A stretch of 64,000 nt of DNA from Paenibacillus durus ATCC 35681 (GCF_000993825.1 NZ_CP011114.1:992001-1056000), one strand, 5' to 3'; numbered from the stretch's first letter, positions 17,279 to 26,941 are shown. Program-made: numbers and translations. The notes: generated from the letters alone by a model not told the origin.

Positions 17279-17546
17279 TTGTCATCTTCCTTTTCTTAAG
17301 TATTATATTTACAAACGTCCTGTCAAGCAGCCCCTACAGCTATGAAACACGATTTTGGATGCCTCCTTACAAAAATTAGGCTGACTACTTCAGGTATGTG
17401 TAAATATCAAATAAACCCATAATTTACATTATATTTTAATTTACTTACAGCTTATAACGAAGATGGTTATTAGTAAGTGAAAAAAGTTACTGACTATATG
17501 GATTTATCTCTCTATGGAGCAGAGTTGGGTTCGGTCAAGATATCGC
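17279..17546. other. Intergenic stretch
   Basis: AT-rich, no open frame worth calling. It contains the leader of the secreted-protein gene and nothing else I can recognise. Confidence 0.4.
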
Positions 17547-17582
17547 AAAAAAAACAAAAGCCGGCAAAGTGATTTGCCAGCT
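17547..17582 (-). terminator. Terminator of the allantoin operon
   Basis: GCCGGCAAA / TTTGCCAGC stem with GTGA loop; an A-rich run on the left gives a T-run for the minus strand. Confidence 0.8.
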
Positions 17583-17636
17583 TAAGGTGTGGATTATATA
17601 CTGTTCGGATGTCCCGATCTTACTTCACACAAATCG

Positions 17637-18986
17637 CTACCGAATCCATTGACCGGAGCATTCGCCTTGAATGCCATGCTTACGGTCGTAAACCACTTTT
17701 CCCCGGCTTAGGGTCATTTGCACGGCGCACTTCAGTGTATGCCCAATATAAAGGCTGTGCGGATGTTTGGACAGCAAATCTTCCTGTTCAACTGTTCGTT
17801 CCAGATTCATATCCAACAGGACCAAATCGGAGTCAAAACCGACAGAAATGGCCCCCTTATGAGGATATAACCCAAACCGCATCGCCGGATTCGTGGATAG
17901 ATATTTGGCGATTTGCGGCAGCGGCATGTTCCTGTTCAGATGAGCTTCGGTCACCATGGCCTCCAAGGAGAACTGGCCTCCTGAAATCCCGCCCCAAACT
18001 TCAAACATATTATCCGGATGATCAAATTTCATAAAGGATAGACAAGGAGAGTGATCCGAGGTAATCATATCGATTTTTCCACTCCCGAGCTTCTCCCATA
18101 ATTGTTCCTTGGCTTGATCGTCCCGCAGCGGCGGGGCGCATTTGGCGGAAGGGCCGATCCGTTCAAAATCATCGTCTGTGAACAACAGGTAATGGGGACA
18201 GGTTTCGAGCGTCACGTTCAATCCTCTTTGCTTCGCATGTTCGATCAATTCCACGGTCTTCGGATGGCTGATATGGACAAAATGCAGCGGACAACCCGTC
18301 TCTTCAGCATACAGCAATGCGCGGCTGACCGCTTCCATCTCGGCAAGCGGAGGGCGAGACTCCACATAATCGCGGATCGTTACTTGCCCGTTTGAACATT
18401 TTTCCCGGGTCAATTCTTGGGTAATTGCCTCACTTTCCGCATGAAGCGCCAGAACTTTATTAAGCCTAGCTATTATTTCCATTCCCCGGTAAAGGGTCAT
18501 TTCGTCCACTCGCCCAAACTCGGAGCCTGCGGAGGACATGAACGCCTTAAAGCCAATGGCCCCCTGTTCCGCCATTCCTTCCAGTTCATTCAGGCTCCCC
18601 GGGACTAAACCGCCCCACAGCGCATAATCCACGTAAGAATTTCCGTTAGCTAATGCTTTTTTTTCAATAAGCGTGGCTGCGGTCGTTGTGGGGGGATTGC
18701 CATTGAGCGGCATATCAAAATAGGTGGTAATTCCCCCTGCCGCCATCAGCCGGGACCCATTTTGAAACCCTTCCCAATCCGCACGGTTCGGCTCATCAAA
18801 ATGCACATGAATATCGATCATACCCGGCATGACCGTCAGGCCGGAAGCGTCGATCACGTTCCCGCCCGCGTCGATATTTTCGCTTAATTCAACAATAATC
18901 CCATCTTGAATACCGATATCAAGAAGATGCACGCCGTCTTCCAAGACGACGTGCCCTCCTTTAACGACCAAATCATAAGCCTTCAA
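17637..18986 (-). CDS. allB: Allantoinase (AllB/PucH type)
   Basis: 449 residues, cytoplasmic amidohydrolase opening the hydantoin ring of allantoin to allantoate in purine catabolism. Metal-site elements are visible: HVHFDEPNR (about residues 59-67), the GFKAFM lysine that becomes carboxylated (about 146), HAESE (about 185), HFVHISHP (about 241), and DHSPC (about 315). These, with CPHYLLF, favour allantoinase over dihydropyrimidinase or dihydroorotase. Start is TTG 18986, with GAGGTG seven bases before. It lies 11 bases behind the permease gene in the same operon, and the transporter supports the substrate assignment. The remaining allantoate-degrading genes are not in the window. Confidence 0.88.
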   Translation of the reverse strand: MKAYDLVVKGGHVVLEDGVHLLDIGIQDGIIVELSENIDAGGNVIDASGLTVMPGMIDIHVHFDEPNRADWEGFQNGSRLMAAGGITTYFDMPLNGNPPTTTAATLIEKKALANGNSYVDYALWGGLVPGSLNELEGMAEQGAIGFKAFMSSAGSEFGRVDEMTLYRGMEIIARLNKVLALHAESEAITQELTREKCSNGQVTIRDYVESRPPLAEMEAVSRALLYAEETGCPLHFVHISHPKTVELIEHAKQRGLNVTLETCPHYLLFTDDDFERIGPSAKCAPPLRDDQAKEQLWEKLGSGKIDMITSDHSPCLSFMKFDHPDNMFEVWGGISGGQFSLEAMVTEAHLNRNMPLPQIAKYLSTNPAMRFGLYPHKGAISVGFDSDLVLLDMNLERTVEQEDLLSKHPHSLYIGHTLKCAVQMTLSRGKVVYDRKHGIQGECSGQWIR

Positions 18987-18997
18987 TTGTGATCACC

Positions 18998-20461
18998 TCA
19001 AACTGTTTTTTCAATGAGGGACTCTTTGCTTTCATTTATCGCTATCGCAGCCGGCGGGTGCAATCTCATCAGTGCAATGTACGTGACGAAAGCAAACAAT
19101 ACCCCTACGAACCAGGAAATGTCATATAAGTATTTTAACGAAGGAACAAATTGCCCAATCAGGGATACGAAGGCTCCAATGGCGGTTGCCACAAATGCGC
19201 GGTAATTATATCCTTTATAATACGTATATTTCCCATTTAACTTGTAAAGCTCATCTACCTCCAATGTTCGCTTCCGGATGATGAAGTAATCGGCGAACAT
19301 GACCCCGGCCACTGGACCGAGCGCTCCGCCAATTGTGCCCAAGAAGGCAAAGATACTGGTAGATTGCTCCATCATTTTCCATGGCACAGTCAACAAAGAC
19401 AGGATAGCCGCTATATATCCTCCGCGCTTAAATGTGATCCATTTTGGGAAAAGGTTGGCCAAATCGTATGCGGGCGAGACAATATTGGCAGCCACATTAA
19501 CGGAAACCGACGCCATACACAGCGTAATTACGGAAACGGCAATAATAAACGGATGGTTGAAATATTTGAGAATCTCCACAACATCCCAAATTGGTGTGCC
19601 AAAAGCAACCTGAGAACCAGAGGTAACGGTAATGCTCGCAAAAGCGAATAGAATGAAGGTCCCAGGCAAGCCCCAGAATTGCCCCTTGATTTGTTCCTTT
19701 TGGGATTTCGCAAAACGGGTAAAATCAGGAATATTTAAAATCAGGGTCGCCCAAATGCCGATGATCCCGGTAACAGATGCGACAAACACCCAAAAAAGGT
19801 CGCCGAATGATTGAAACTTACTCGCCTGAGCATAGATCGGGCCCAATCCGCCAGCGATGTCAATCGCCCACCAAACCATGCCGCCAAAGACAACATACAC
19901 TAAAGGTCCTGCCCACACCTCAAACTTTTTGATCGACTCCATTCCATGATGGAGGACAAGAACATTCAAACCCCAGAACAGAAGGAAAGACAGCAGTCCG
20001 GGCAGGTGAAGACCAAGCAGGTTCCAGTCTCCTCCGAGTGTGCCCCAACCATCCCAGACGTTTAACAATAGGATGTTGAGCGCGGTGCTTCCGGCAAATG
20101 CTTGAATGCCAAACCACATAATGGCAACAAAACCGCGAAGGAGCGCAGGAACATTGGCTCCGAGAACACCGTATGACGAACGAATAAATACCGGAAACGG
20201 AATGGCGTATTTTGCGCCCGCATGCCCATTTAACGAAAGCGCTGCGTACAAAATCAGCGAAGCGACCAGGATTACCGCCAAAACCTGCCAAGGAGACATG
20301 CCGATGGCAATGAGTCCGCCAACCGTCGCATAAGTCGGTATGTTATGAATACAACCCATCCAGATGGAAGCAAAGTTAAATGCCTTCCAAGTTCGTTCTT
20401 CCGGTTTAACCGGTAATAAATCGGTATTGCTGAGGGACGGAGACAATTTATTGGTTTCCAT
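18998..20461 (-). CDS. pucI: NCS1-family allantoin permease (PucI/YbbW-like)
   Basis: 487 residues, about 12 helices, a nucleobase:cation symporter-1. The start of the fold (LLPVKPEERTWKAFNFASIWMG) and CIHNIPTYATVGGLIAIGMS match NCS1 helix 1, which binds substrate and Na+. Later, PFPVFIRSSYGVLGANVPALLRG and WFGIQAFAG are strongly conserved in bacterial allantoin and cytosine transporters. ATG 20461 lies nine bases after AAAGG; the TTG four codons upstream overlaps this site. The gene leads a two-gene operon with allantoinase. A perfect TnrA-type box lies 22 bases before the start, so expression is probably induced when nitrogen is limiting. Confidence 0.88.
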   Translation of the reverse strand: METNKLSPSLSNTDLLPVKPEERTWKAFNFASIWMGCIHNIPTYATVGGLIAIGMSPWQVLAVILVASLILYAALSLNGHAGAKYAIPFPVFIRSSYGVLGANVPALLRGFVAIMWFGIQAFAGSTALNILLLNVWDGWGTLGGDWNLLGLHLPGLLSFLLFWGLNVLVLHHGMESIKKFEVWAGPLVYVVFGGMVWWAIDIAGGLGPIYAQASKFQSFGDLFWVFVASVTGIIGIWATLILNIPDFTRFAKSQKEQIKGQFWGLPGTFILFAFASITVTSGSQVAFGTPIWDVVEILKYFNHPFIIAVSVITLCMASVSVNVAANIVSPAYDLANLFPKWITFKRGGYIAAILSLLTVPWKMMEQSTSIFAFLGTIGGALGPVAGVMFADYFIIRKRTLEVDELYKLNGKYTYYKGYNYRAFVATAIGAFVSLIGQFVPSLKYLYDISWFVGVLFAFVTYIALMRLHPPAAIAINESKESLIEKTV

Positions 20462-20482
20462 TCCAACCAACCTTTCTTTAAA

Positions 20483-20499
20483 TGTTAATTATGTTAACA
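20483..20499 (-). promoter_or_regulatory. TnrA/GlnR box upstream of the allantoin operon
   Basis: TGTTA-ATTATGT-TAACA fits the nitrogen-control consensus TGTNAN7TNACA at every fixed position. It lies just upstream of the permease start. No other box was found in 20500-20747, which otherwise holds no gene. Confidence 0.7.
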
Positions 20500-20747
20500 T
20501 GTTATGGCAAGAAAACTTTCTTAATGGCATTAGTATAAGGTAAAAAAAATAATTATTCATTATTAATATTTAACAAATATAAATCGAGGGATTGTTCACT
20601 TTAACTAAAAAAATCAGGGTGATTAGTATTTTTTTTGAAGATTGAGGGGAATGATGAATTTCAACGAAGGGTGAACGGCTCTTTGGATTGTAAGAAAAAC
20701 TGCCGTTAAAAAGGGGTCTCTCTTTCGTGGGAGTAATGAAAATTGAA

Positions 20748-20771
20748 GCAGCAGGCCGATGGGCCTGCTGC
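20748..20771 (-). terminator. Hairpin after the DUF5132-ATPase operon
   Basis: GCAGCAGGCC-GATG-GGCCTGCTGC, a perfect 10-bp stem about 50 bases beyond the last minus-strand stop. Only weakly T-rich after it. Confidence 0.6.
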
Positions 20772-20822
20772 CGGGGAATTCTTAGGTGTACTGTTGTCCT
20801 GATTCAGCCACACGTCAGCATG

Positions 20823-21047
20823 TCAGCGGATTTTGGCAAATGAGATCCAGCTGAGCAGGTTGATCCGTGATTTTTTCCCCTTATCCTTAACCATACCGTA
20901 GAACTGCCCTAAAAATTGCTCCCACTTGCCGCCGATCTCCTTACTGGAGGCTTGATTATCCATCACGCTATGTATGCTTTGATTGATGGCTTCCTCCAAA
21001 TGTGTCAGCGCCTCCTGAAGATGCTGATCAATGACTTCATTCTGCAT
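20823..21047 (-). CDS. Small helical protein of the P-type ATPase operon
   Basis: 74 residues, cytoplasmic and mostly helical. The first 35 residues form an amphipathic helix with heptad-like spacing (VIDQHLQEALTHLEEAINQSI); the C-terminus is basic (KDKGKKSRINLLSWISFAK) and could touch the membrane. I do not know the family. It overlaps the gene before it by 11 bases, so the two are translated together, and it is the last gene of the operon led by the P-type ATPase. A role as a regulatory or assembly subunit is an inference. Confidence 0.6.
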   Translation of the reverse strand: MQNEVIDQHLQEALTHLEEAINQSIHSVMDNQASSKEIGGKWEQFLGQFYGMVKDKGKKSRINLLSWISFAKIR

Positions 21048-21327
21048 GCAGTGTGCCTCCCGTCTCTTCGGCAGAAGAGGATTCCTCGGAAATCTCCTGA
21101 TCCAGCCGCTTTCTCATCCGTTCAAATTGCGCTTCGGCGACAATGTCTTCCATTTCGTCACGGGCGATCTGCAGGGCGTATTGAATACGGCCCGTCAAAC
21201 CTGCGGCACCCTGCGTCCCAGTTTCTGCGAGCGGCTTCAAGGTATTTTTCACAATCGGCCAAAGGGTGGAGGCTGCAAAGGCGAGCGCGGTGCCCACGAT
21301 AAATCGGTCTGTGTTTTTTTCCAGCAT
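21037..21327 (-). CDS. DUF5132-like small membrane protein
   Basis: 96 residues. One hydrophobic segment (FIVGTALAFAASTLWPIV, about residues 8-25) is followed by a long charged helix (DEMEDIVAEAQFERMRKRLDQ). The beginning LEKNTDRFIVG..., with a P in the helix and '..LKPLAE..', resembles DUF5132 proteins that accompany long heavy-metal-type P-type ATPases. It lies 45 bases after the ATPase stop, with AGGAGG before its ATG, and overlaps the next small gene. The association in an operon suggests a membrane accessory subunit of the pump. Confidence 0.65.
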   Translation of the reverse strand: MLEKNTDRFIVGTALAFAASTLWPIVKNTLKPLAETGTQGAAGLTGRIQYALQIARDEMEDIVAEAQFERMRKRLDQEISEESSSAEETGGTLHAE

Positions 21328-21372
21328 GTTCAGGTAACCTCCTTAAGTTGATAGAAAAAGCCTATCCCGCAG

Positions 21373-24300
21373 CTAGGCTGCGGAATAGGAGGGGGCCGCC
21401 GTGCCCGTCGTCTGATCCTTACTTTCGAGCAAGGACAGGATCGGCTTCGAGATCCAGGAAATCGAACCTGCGACGAGCAGAATAGGCCCCCAGAGATGCA
21501 GGGGAATTGGCGCGGTATGGAAAAACTGGTTGAGCGGAGGCACATACAGCGCGCCCAGCAGGGCGAGCCAAGAGATGCTCAATGCGCCGACCAGGAAGCG
21601 GTCTTTACTCCAATCGCCCACCGTTTGCTCGCTGTCTTCCTGGCGCCAAGAGAACGTTTGGATCAGTTGGCCTGCCACCAGCGTCGCGAAAGCGACGCTT
21701 TGCGCCACAGCCACGGGCTGCCCGGCGGCCAGAGCCAGACCAAACAGGCCGAGCGATCCCGCGCCAAGCAGTACTCCGCGCGTAATGACCTTGCGGTACA
21801 GCGGTTTGTCCACAATGTTCGCCCGTTTCGTCCGCTTCGCTTTACTGCCTGGGTTGACAGCCAGAACCATGGCCGGCAGCGCGTCCGTCAGCATGTTCAT
21901 TAGCAGTATTTGAATGGGAACGAGCGGAATCGGCATACCTGCGATAACTGCAACGCTAGTTACGAGAATTTCCGCGAGATTGCCGGTGAGCAGACACCCA
22001 AGCGCCTTACGGATATTGCCGATAATTGTACGGCCTTCCTTGACCCCCTCTACGATGGAGCCGAAGTGGTCTTCTTTCAATACGATATCGGCGGTCGCTT
22101 TGCTGACCTCTGTGCCTGCCTGGCCCATCGCAATCCCGACGTCAGCCCGCTTGATCGCCGGACTGTCATTCACGCCATCCCCGGTCATGGCGACGATATG
22201 CCCTTTTTTGCGGAGCATGCTGACGATGCGCAGCTTATGCTCCGGCGTCATACGGGCAAAGATGGACACCCGGTCGACAGACTGCTCAAGCTCCTCGTCG
22301 CTCATACGGTCAAGTTCGTGACCGGTGAGGACTTGACCCGGCTGGCTGCCGCCTATAATGCCGATTTGCTCGGCGATAGCGATTGCCGTGATCGGATGAT
22401 CCCCGGTAATCATGATAGGCTTCACGCCGAGGGAGAGCGCTTCTTCGATGCTTTTTTGCACATCATCCTTCGGCGGGTCGATCATGCCGGCCATGCCGAC
22501 GTAGATCATATCCCGCTCGTCGAGGTCTGCCTGCTGGTCATGCTCATCGGCTTCCAGCGTACGGTAGGCGAAGCCGAGCACACGCAGAGCGCTGGAAGCG
22601 AGCCGTTCGCTTTCCTTCAGGATATCCGCTCGAAGCTGCTCCGTGATCGGATAGACTTCGCCGTTCTGCTGGTACTTGCTGCAGTGGCGGAGAATCGATT
22701 CTACGGAGCCCTTGGAGAAAATATAACAGGTCTGCCCGGACGTAGTGTCCTTGCATACCACGCTCATTTTTCCCGTGCCGGAGTCAAAAGGAACCTCCCC
22801 GCCGCGATGCCAGTGGGTCAGCTGCTCCGGCTTGACCCCGCCTTTATAGGCCATTGCCAGCAGCGCGCCCTCGGTCGGATCTCCTTGCATCGACCAGGCG
22901 TCTCCTTGCTTGAACAATTTGCTGTTATTGCACAAGCAAGCGATCTGCAGGATTCGCTGCAGTTCCGGCTGCGCGGCGGAGCTTTCATTCGCCGTGGAAT
23001 CGGGCAGGCCGGAGCCATTGTCAGCCCGGCTCTTTTCTAGGAAACCGCCCGCCGGGTCATATCCGCTCCCGGATACCTCCCAGGTATGGCCGATGGCGGA
23101 GACTTGCTTGACTGTCATTTCATTTTTCGTCAGTGTGCCGGTTTTGTCCGTACAGATGATCGTCGCATGGCCCAGTGTCTCAAGTGCCGACAGCTTGCGG
23201 ACGAGCGCATTTTTCTTGGCCATACGGAAAATGCCCGCACTCAGCGCGATCGTGATGGTAACCGGAAGCCCCTCGGGAATGGCAGAGGCAACGAGCGTGA
23301 TCGAGGTGCTCACCAACTGAGGAAGCGGAACGCCGCGCAGAAGCCCGGATACAAATACGATACTTCCGGCGATAAACGCCCATTTGATAAATTTTTTACT
23401 AATGGACGTAACCTTTTCCTGAAGCGGCGTTGTTGTTTTCTCATTGGTTTTAAGCAGCGACATCAGGTGGCCGAATTCCGTGTTCATGCCGGTTTGGACG
23501 ACGACACCCAAGGCTTTGCCCCGGGAGATATCCGTCCCCATATACAGCATACAGCTGCGCTCGGACAGCGGGCAGTCTCCTTCGGCCTCGGTCTCCCGCT
23601 TCACGACAGGGACCGATTCGCCGGTTAACGCCGATTCGTTCACTTCGAGGTTCCATGCGCGAATCAGGCGAATATCGGCAGGCACCCGGTCCCCCGGCTC
23701 GAGGCAGACGATGTCGCCCGGTACCAGGTCGATGGCGCTTATGTTTTGTTCCGCACCATCACGGATGACCTTGCTGGCCGGAGGCTGAAACTGATTCAAG
23801 CTTTCCACGATCCGCTCGGCTTTTCGCTCCTGAAACGTGCCGATCGCCGCATTGGCGAGCAGCACGGCGCCCATAGCGAGGCCGTCGAATAGACCGCCCG
23901 TAAACAAGGCGAGCACTGAAGTGCCCAGCAAAATCAGCGTCGTAAACTCTTTGAACTGGCTAGCATACGAGACAATCCAGGGGGTATGCTCCTTTTCGGC
24001 CAGCCGATTCATTCCATGCCGGCCGCGCGATTCGTTCACTTGAGCCGCCGTCAAGCCGCGCTGCGCGTTAACCTGAAGCTGCTGCGTGACAGACTCCCAA
24101 GGCATACCATGCCATATGGCGGCTTCTGCTGTCGCTGCCACCTCGTTATGGGCATGGGCGGCACTGCCTGCGTTAGCGGGAAATGCTTGCTGAGCCAGCT
24201 TTTGCGTACGGGAAACAAAAATCAGCGACAGGGCGTCGTTAGCCAGATTTGCAATTGGGGCGCTCAGTACGCCAAAGGCGGCCAGCAGAGCTCCGAATAT

Positions 24301-26109
24301 ATTCCATTTCTTCGTAATTTGGAAGTGCTCATTTATCGTATTCTCCAGCTTGTGAGCGGATTGTTTGGCGTCTAGTACCCGCTCAAGCTGATCGAACGCG
24401 ACGCCGGGGACGCCTGCTTCCATTAAATAACGGCTGTACTCGCCGGAAGACTCGCTCACAAGGAGCACGCGGGCTCCTTGTTCATGAAGCTTGGCGATGC
24501 GCTCCACCGCCTCACTGATCGGAGTGTCCAGCCAATCCGTTTGCACGCCGAGTTGGTCTAGGGCATCCCGGCCAATGCCGGAGCTATCCTCCAGTACGGC
24601 GGTCTGAATGCCCTGCTGCCGCGCCCGCGAGAGCAGCGTCTTCCGCCCAGGCATAAGCTGCTGACCGCGATAGATCAGTCCTTGGCTTATCCAATTCCCG
24701 CCGATTTGCTTTGCCAGGAACAGCACCTCGCAGCCTTTGTTTTCGATCCGTTTAGCCTCCAGATAATACTGCTCGAAGGCAACTCCGTGCCGCTTGCAAA
24801 AGCCAAGATTGCCGATGGCATAAGACGTATTGCTGATCAGGCCGCTAATTCCGTCTTCCTCTTCGGCGACGTGAAAAGCCGAGCGTATCGTACGGCATGT
24901 TAGCTTTGCCTTCTCAAGCACTTCCTCTTTCCATGGATGCGCGGTTTTTTTCATCAACCCTGCTGTCAGACAAATGATCTTATCCGGGTCTTCCTCATGT
25001 GACACACATTCCGTCTCCTGAATATTCGTCTGCATAAGCAGAGAGGTGTCTTCCAGCAGCAGCGTGCCGGTTTGGGCCAAATGCGCAATCGATTCTCCTT
25101 GGGGAAGACCCAAATGAGCTTCTTTGGAGTAAAGCTCCGCCTGCTGCCAGGCCGTCTTCACCGGAATCGTCGCCGGCCTTGGATTAGCGGCGAGCAGCAC
25201 TGCAATGGCCCGCAAAGGACTGCGGGTAAAGAGCCAGGTGCCCGCTGCGGCGGCTAACCCCAAGCGTCCGGCACGCTCGCTGTAGGCTTGAATTTCGGGA
25301 GACAGCGGATGGGCATCCGTATCGGCCAGCCCGATTCTGCTGCGCCGCCAATTAACATACTGAAGAATGCTTGATGCACCCAGCACGATGAGATTTTCCC
25401 GGACGAGCGCTAGTCCTAACGAAGCGATGCCGAGAATCAGGTCGGGACTGAGCTTGCCTTGCTTGGCGAGACGATTAAAGCCCCTCCGCAGATATGGGTA
25501 CCCGGTAACGGCAGCGACCAGCCCGGACATGTAGAAGGGAACCGGACTGGCGGCCAATGCAGACTTGCCGAATATCAACTGCTTGGTTCCAAGCGCCAGG
25601 AGTCCGCCCATCGCTATCGCGAGCGGAAGGGGGATGCCTGGCGGCGAAGCGGATCGCGGATAGACCGGAGCCAGTTTTGTTCCTGGCGGTTGGGGCACAG
25701 CCTTTGAATTCTGAAAGGAATTCGCATCCACAGAAGACTGCTGCGGCAGCCGTCGCGTTTCCAAAGAGGCGGCTGTTTCGGCGTATGGCTCACACTCGGC
25801 AGCTGCATTATCAGGCACACCCTGGCAGGATTGGAGGTTAGCTTCCTTTTTATCATGGCCACCATACTTGCTCTCCAGCAGCTCCAGTTGACGCAGCAGC
25901 TGGCGTCCGGAAATTTGCCGTTCGTCATATACAACGAGAATTCGGCCGGTTATCGCGGATGCTTCGGCTTTAGTGACACCTGCCAGGAGCGCCAGGTCCT
26001 GACGCAAAGCCAGTTCTGTTGGCTTACTGTGCAGCAGACCCGCAAATTCCAGGCGAATACGCCCCGGCAAAAAGCGGATAACCCTGCTGCTATGAGCGGT
26101 AATCGACAT
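21373..26109 (-). CDS. Double-length cation-transporting P-type ATPase (CtpI-like)
   Basis: 1578 residues, about twice a normal pump. Residues 1-75 form an HMA-like domain (RVIRFLPGRIRLEF, GRILVVYDE) without a CxxC. Residues about 150-640 resemble a degenerate P-type ATPase: membrane helices and remains of the P and N domains, but the phosphorylation motif is replaced by LLLEDTSLLM. Residues about 670-1578 are a complete P2A-type pump with TGES, DKTGTLT (Asp about 988), GDGVND, and the Ca2+-site motifs PEGLP in helix 4 and NMLTDALPA in helix 6. These favour Ca2+ or Mn2+ over copper. The architecture matches mycobacterial CtpI-type proteins. ATG preceded by AAAGGAG. Two small genes follow in the operon, and two small membrane-associated genes lie divergently. 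Confidence 0.88.
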   Translation of the reverse strand: MSITAHSSRVIRFLPGRIRLEFAGLLHSKPTELALRQDLALLAGVTKAEASAITGRILVVYDERQISGRQLLRQLELLESKYGGHDKKEANLQSCQGVPDNAAAECEPYAETAASLETRRLPQQSSVDANSFQNSKAVPQPPGTKLAPVYPRSASPPGIPLPLAIAMGGLLALGTKQLIFGKSALAASPVPFYMSGLVAAVTGYPYLRRGFNRLAKQGKLSPDLILGIASLGLALVRENLIVLGASSILQYVNWRRSRIGLADTDAHPLSPEIQAYSERAGRLGLAAAAGTWLFTRSPLRAIAVLLAANPRPATIPVKTAWQQAELYSKEAHLGLPQGESIAHLAQTGTLLLEDTSLLMQTNIQETECVSHEEDPDKIICLTAGLMKKTAHPWKEEVLEKAKLTCRTIRSAFHVAEEEDGISGLISNTSYAIGNLGFCKRHGVAFEQYYLEAKRIENKGCEVLFLAKQIGGNWISQGLIYRGQQLMPGRKTLLSRARQQGIQTAVLEDSSGIGRDALDQLGVQTDWLDTPISEAVERIAKLHEQGARVLLVSESSGEYSRYLMEAGVPGVAFDQLERVLDAKQSAHKLENTINEHFQITKKWNIFGALLAAFGVLSAPIANLANDALSLIFVSRTQKLAQQAFPANAGSAAHAHNEVAATAEAAIWHGMPWESVTQQLQVNAQRGLTAAQVNESRGRHGMNRLAEKEHTPWIVSYASQFKEFTTLILLGTSVLALFTGGLFDGLAMGAVLLANAAIGTFQERKAERIVESLNQFQPPASKVIRDGAEQNISAIDLVPGDIVCLEPGDRVPADIRLIRAWNLEVNESALTGESVPVVKRETEAEGDCPLSERSCMLYMGTDISRGKALGVVVQTGMNTEFGHLMSLLKTNEKTTTPLQEKVTSISKKFIKWAFIAGSIVFVSGLLRGVPLPQLVSTSITLVASAIPEGLPVTITIALSAGIFRMAKKNALVRKLSALETLGHATIICTDKTGTLTKNEMTVKQVSAIGHTWEVSGSGYDPAGGFLEKSRADNGSGLPDSTANESSAAQPELQRILQIACLCNNSKLFKQGDAWSMQGDPTEGALLAMAYKGGVKPEQLTHWHRGGEVPFDSGTGKMSVVCKDTTSGQTCYIFSKGSVESILRHCSKYQQNGEVYPITEQLRADILKESERLASSALRVLGFAYRTLEADEHDQQADLDERDMIYVGMAGMIDPPKDDVQKSIEEALSLGVKPIMITGDHPITAIAIAEQIGIIGGSQPGQVLTGHELDRMSDEELEQSVDRVSIFARMTPEHKLRIVSMLRKKGHIVAMTGDGVNDSPAIKRADVGIAMGQAGTEVSKATADIVLKEDHFGSIVEGVKEGRTIIGNIRKALGCLLTGNLAEILVTSVAVIAGMPIPLVPIQILLMNMLTDALPAMVLAVNPGSKAKRTKRANIVDKPLYRKVITRGVLLGAGSLGLFGLALAAGQPVAVAQSVAFATLVAGQLIQTFSWRQEDSEQTVGDWSKDRFLVGALSISWLALLGALYVPPLNQFFHTAPIPLHLWGPILLVAGSISWISKPILSLLESKDQTTGTAAPSYSAA

Positions 26110-26269
26110 GAAACTGCTCCTTTTAGGGGGATTTTTATCGCAAAAAGTAGTATTTGCAATTTAAACTAGGTTATGCACCGAATTAAAGGAGCTTCACGCA
26201 TAAAACTCCGTGCTTTGAGGGATAATCTTATTTGCTTAACATAAGTTAATCCTTTTTTGGAGGGTTCTC

Positions 26270-26494
26270 ATGATAAAATCACGTGTGGGTTTAATATTGG
26301 GCGCTGCGGCATTATGGTTGGCATTATCGCCGGAAGCTCGAAAAACCGTAAGGAGATGGGCGGTCAAGGGAACGGAGACCGTGCTTGATTTAACCGAGAT
26401 GGCGAAGGATGCGGGTTCCGCGACGCAAAGCAGGCTTCAGTCGCTAACCACTCGAAATGAGGAGACAATTTCCAAGAATCCAGCTGATAACTAA
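26270..26494 (+). CDS. Small membrane-anchored protein divergent from the P-type ATPase
   Basis: 74 residues with a strong GGAGGG ribosome site. One N-terminal hydrophobic segment (VGLILGAAALWLALS, about residues 6-20) is followed by a positively charged stretch (ARKTVRRWAVKGTE) and a polar helix. It resembles YtxH/DUF-type single-span proteins and, in layout, the DUF5132-like protein on the other side of the pump gene. No enzyme motif. About 160 bases separate its start from that of the ATPase, so the two transcripts share a regulatory region. Confidence 0.6.
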   Translation: MIKSRVGLILGAAALWLALSPEARKTVRRWAVKGTETVLDLTEMAKDAGSATQSRLQSLTTRNEETISKNPADN

Positions 26495-26562
26495 TAAGTG
26501 TTTTGGGCACAATCTAATGAGACCGCTAGATGCGGTTATTTAGATGAATGGAGGGCTTTCCT

Positions 26563-26904
26563 ATGTTCCAAGGCGGATCGCTATGGGCAGGCCTTCTTGC
26601 CGGAGGCATGTCGCAGCTTCAGGACACCAAGAGCTTGCAGCAAGGGCAGCTGGGCAAGAAGGAGTATACGGCGCACACGGTGGAAAATGTGACCGGAGCG
26701 GTCGGAGTAATGGCCGGAGTGGAGTATGGAGCGGTGCTCGGTAGTACGGTGCTGCCCGGTGTGGGTACCGTTGTTGGGGCGGTGCTTGGCGGCGTACTGG
26801 GCGACCGGGTGGGCCGGGTTGTAGGCAATCAGGCGGGCAATCTGATCAGCCGGAACCCGCTGGTTAACCAGGCAGTAGAGCCGATTAAAGAAGCGGTTCA
26901 GTAA
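26563..26904 (+). CDS. Glycine-zipper membrane protein
   Basis: 113 residues from ATG 26563, which is eight bases after GGAGG; the earlier in-frame ATG at 26548 overlaps that site. Residues about 45-100 (GAVGVMAGVEYGAVLGS, LPGVGTVVGAVLGGVLGDRVG) carry small-residue repeats G-xxx-G typical of glycine-zipper helices that pack tightly in membranes. No signal peptide. It lies 68 bases after the previous small gene in the same direction, followed by two terminators. Function unknown; proximity to the P-type ATPase suggests a helper role. Confidence 0.6.
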   Translation: MFQGGSLWAGLLAGGMSQLQDTKSLQQGQLGKKEYTAHTVENVTGAVGVMAGVEYGAVLGSTVLPGVGTVVGAVLGGVLGDRVGRVVGNQAGNLISRNPLVNQAVEPIKEAVQ

Positions 26905-26909
26905 CAAGA

Positions 26910-26941
26910 AAGGCGGGATGCGTTCCCGCCTTCTTTTTTTT
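26910..26941 (+). terminator. Terminator after the glycine-zipper gene
   Basis: AAGGCGGGA / TCCCGCCTT stem with a 5-base loop, then CTTTTTTTT. Confidence 0.9.

Noticed and set aside
21910..23040. 376-codon open frame on the plus strand
   Set aside because: Antisense to the P-type ATPase catalytic part (GDGVND, DKTGTLT on the other strand); no ribosome site and no recognisable domain.
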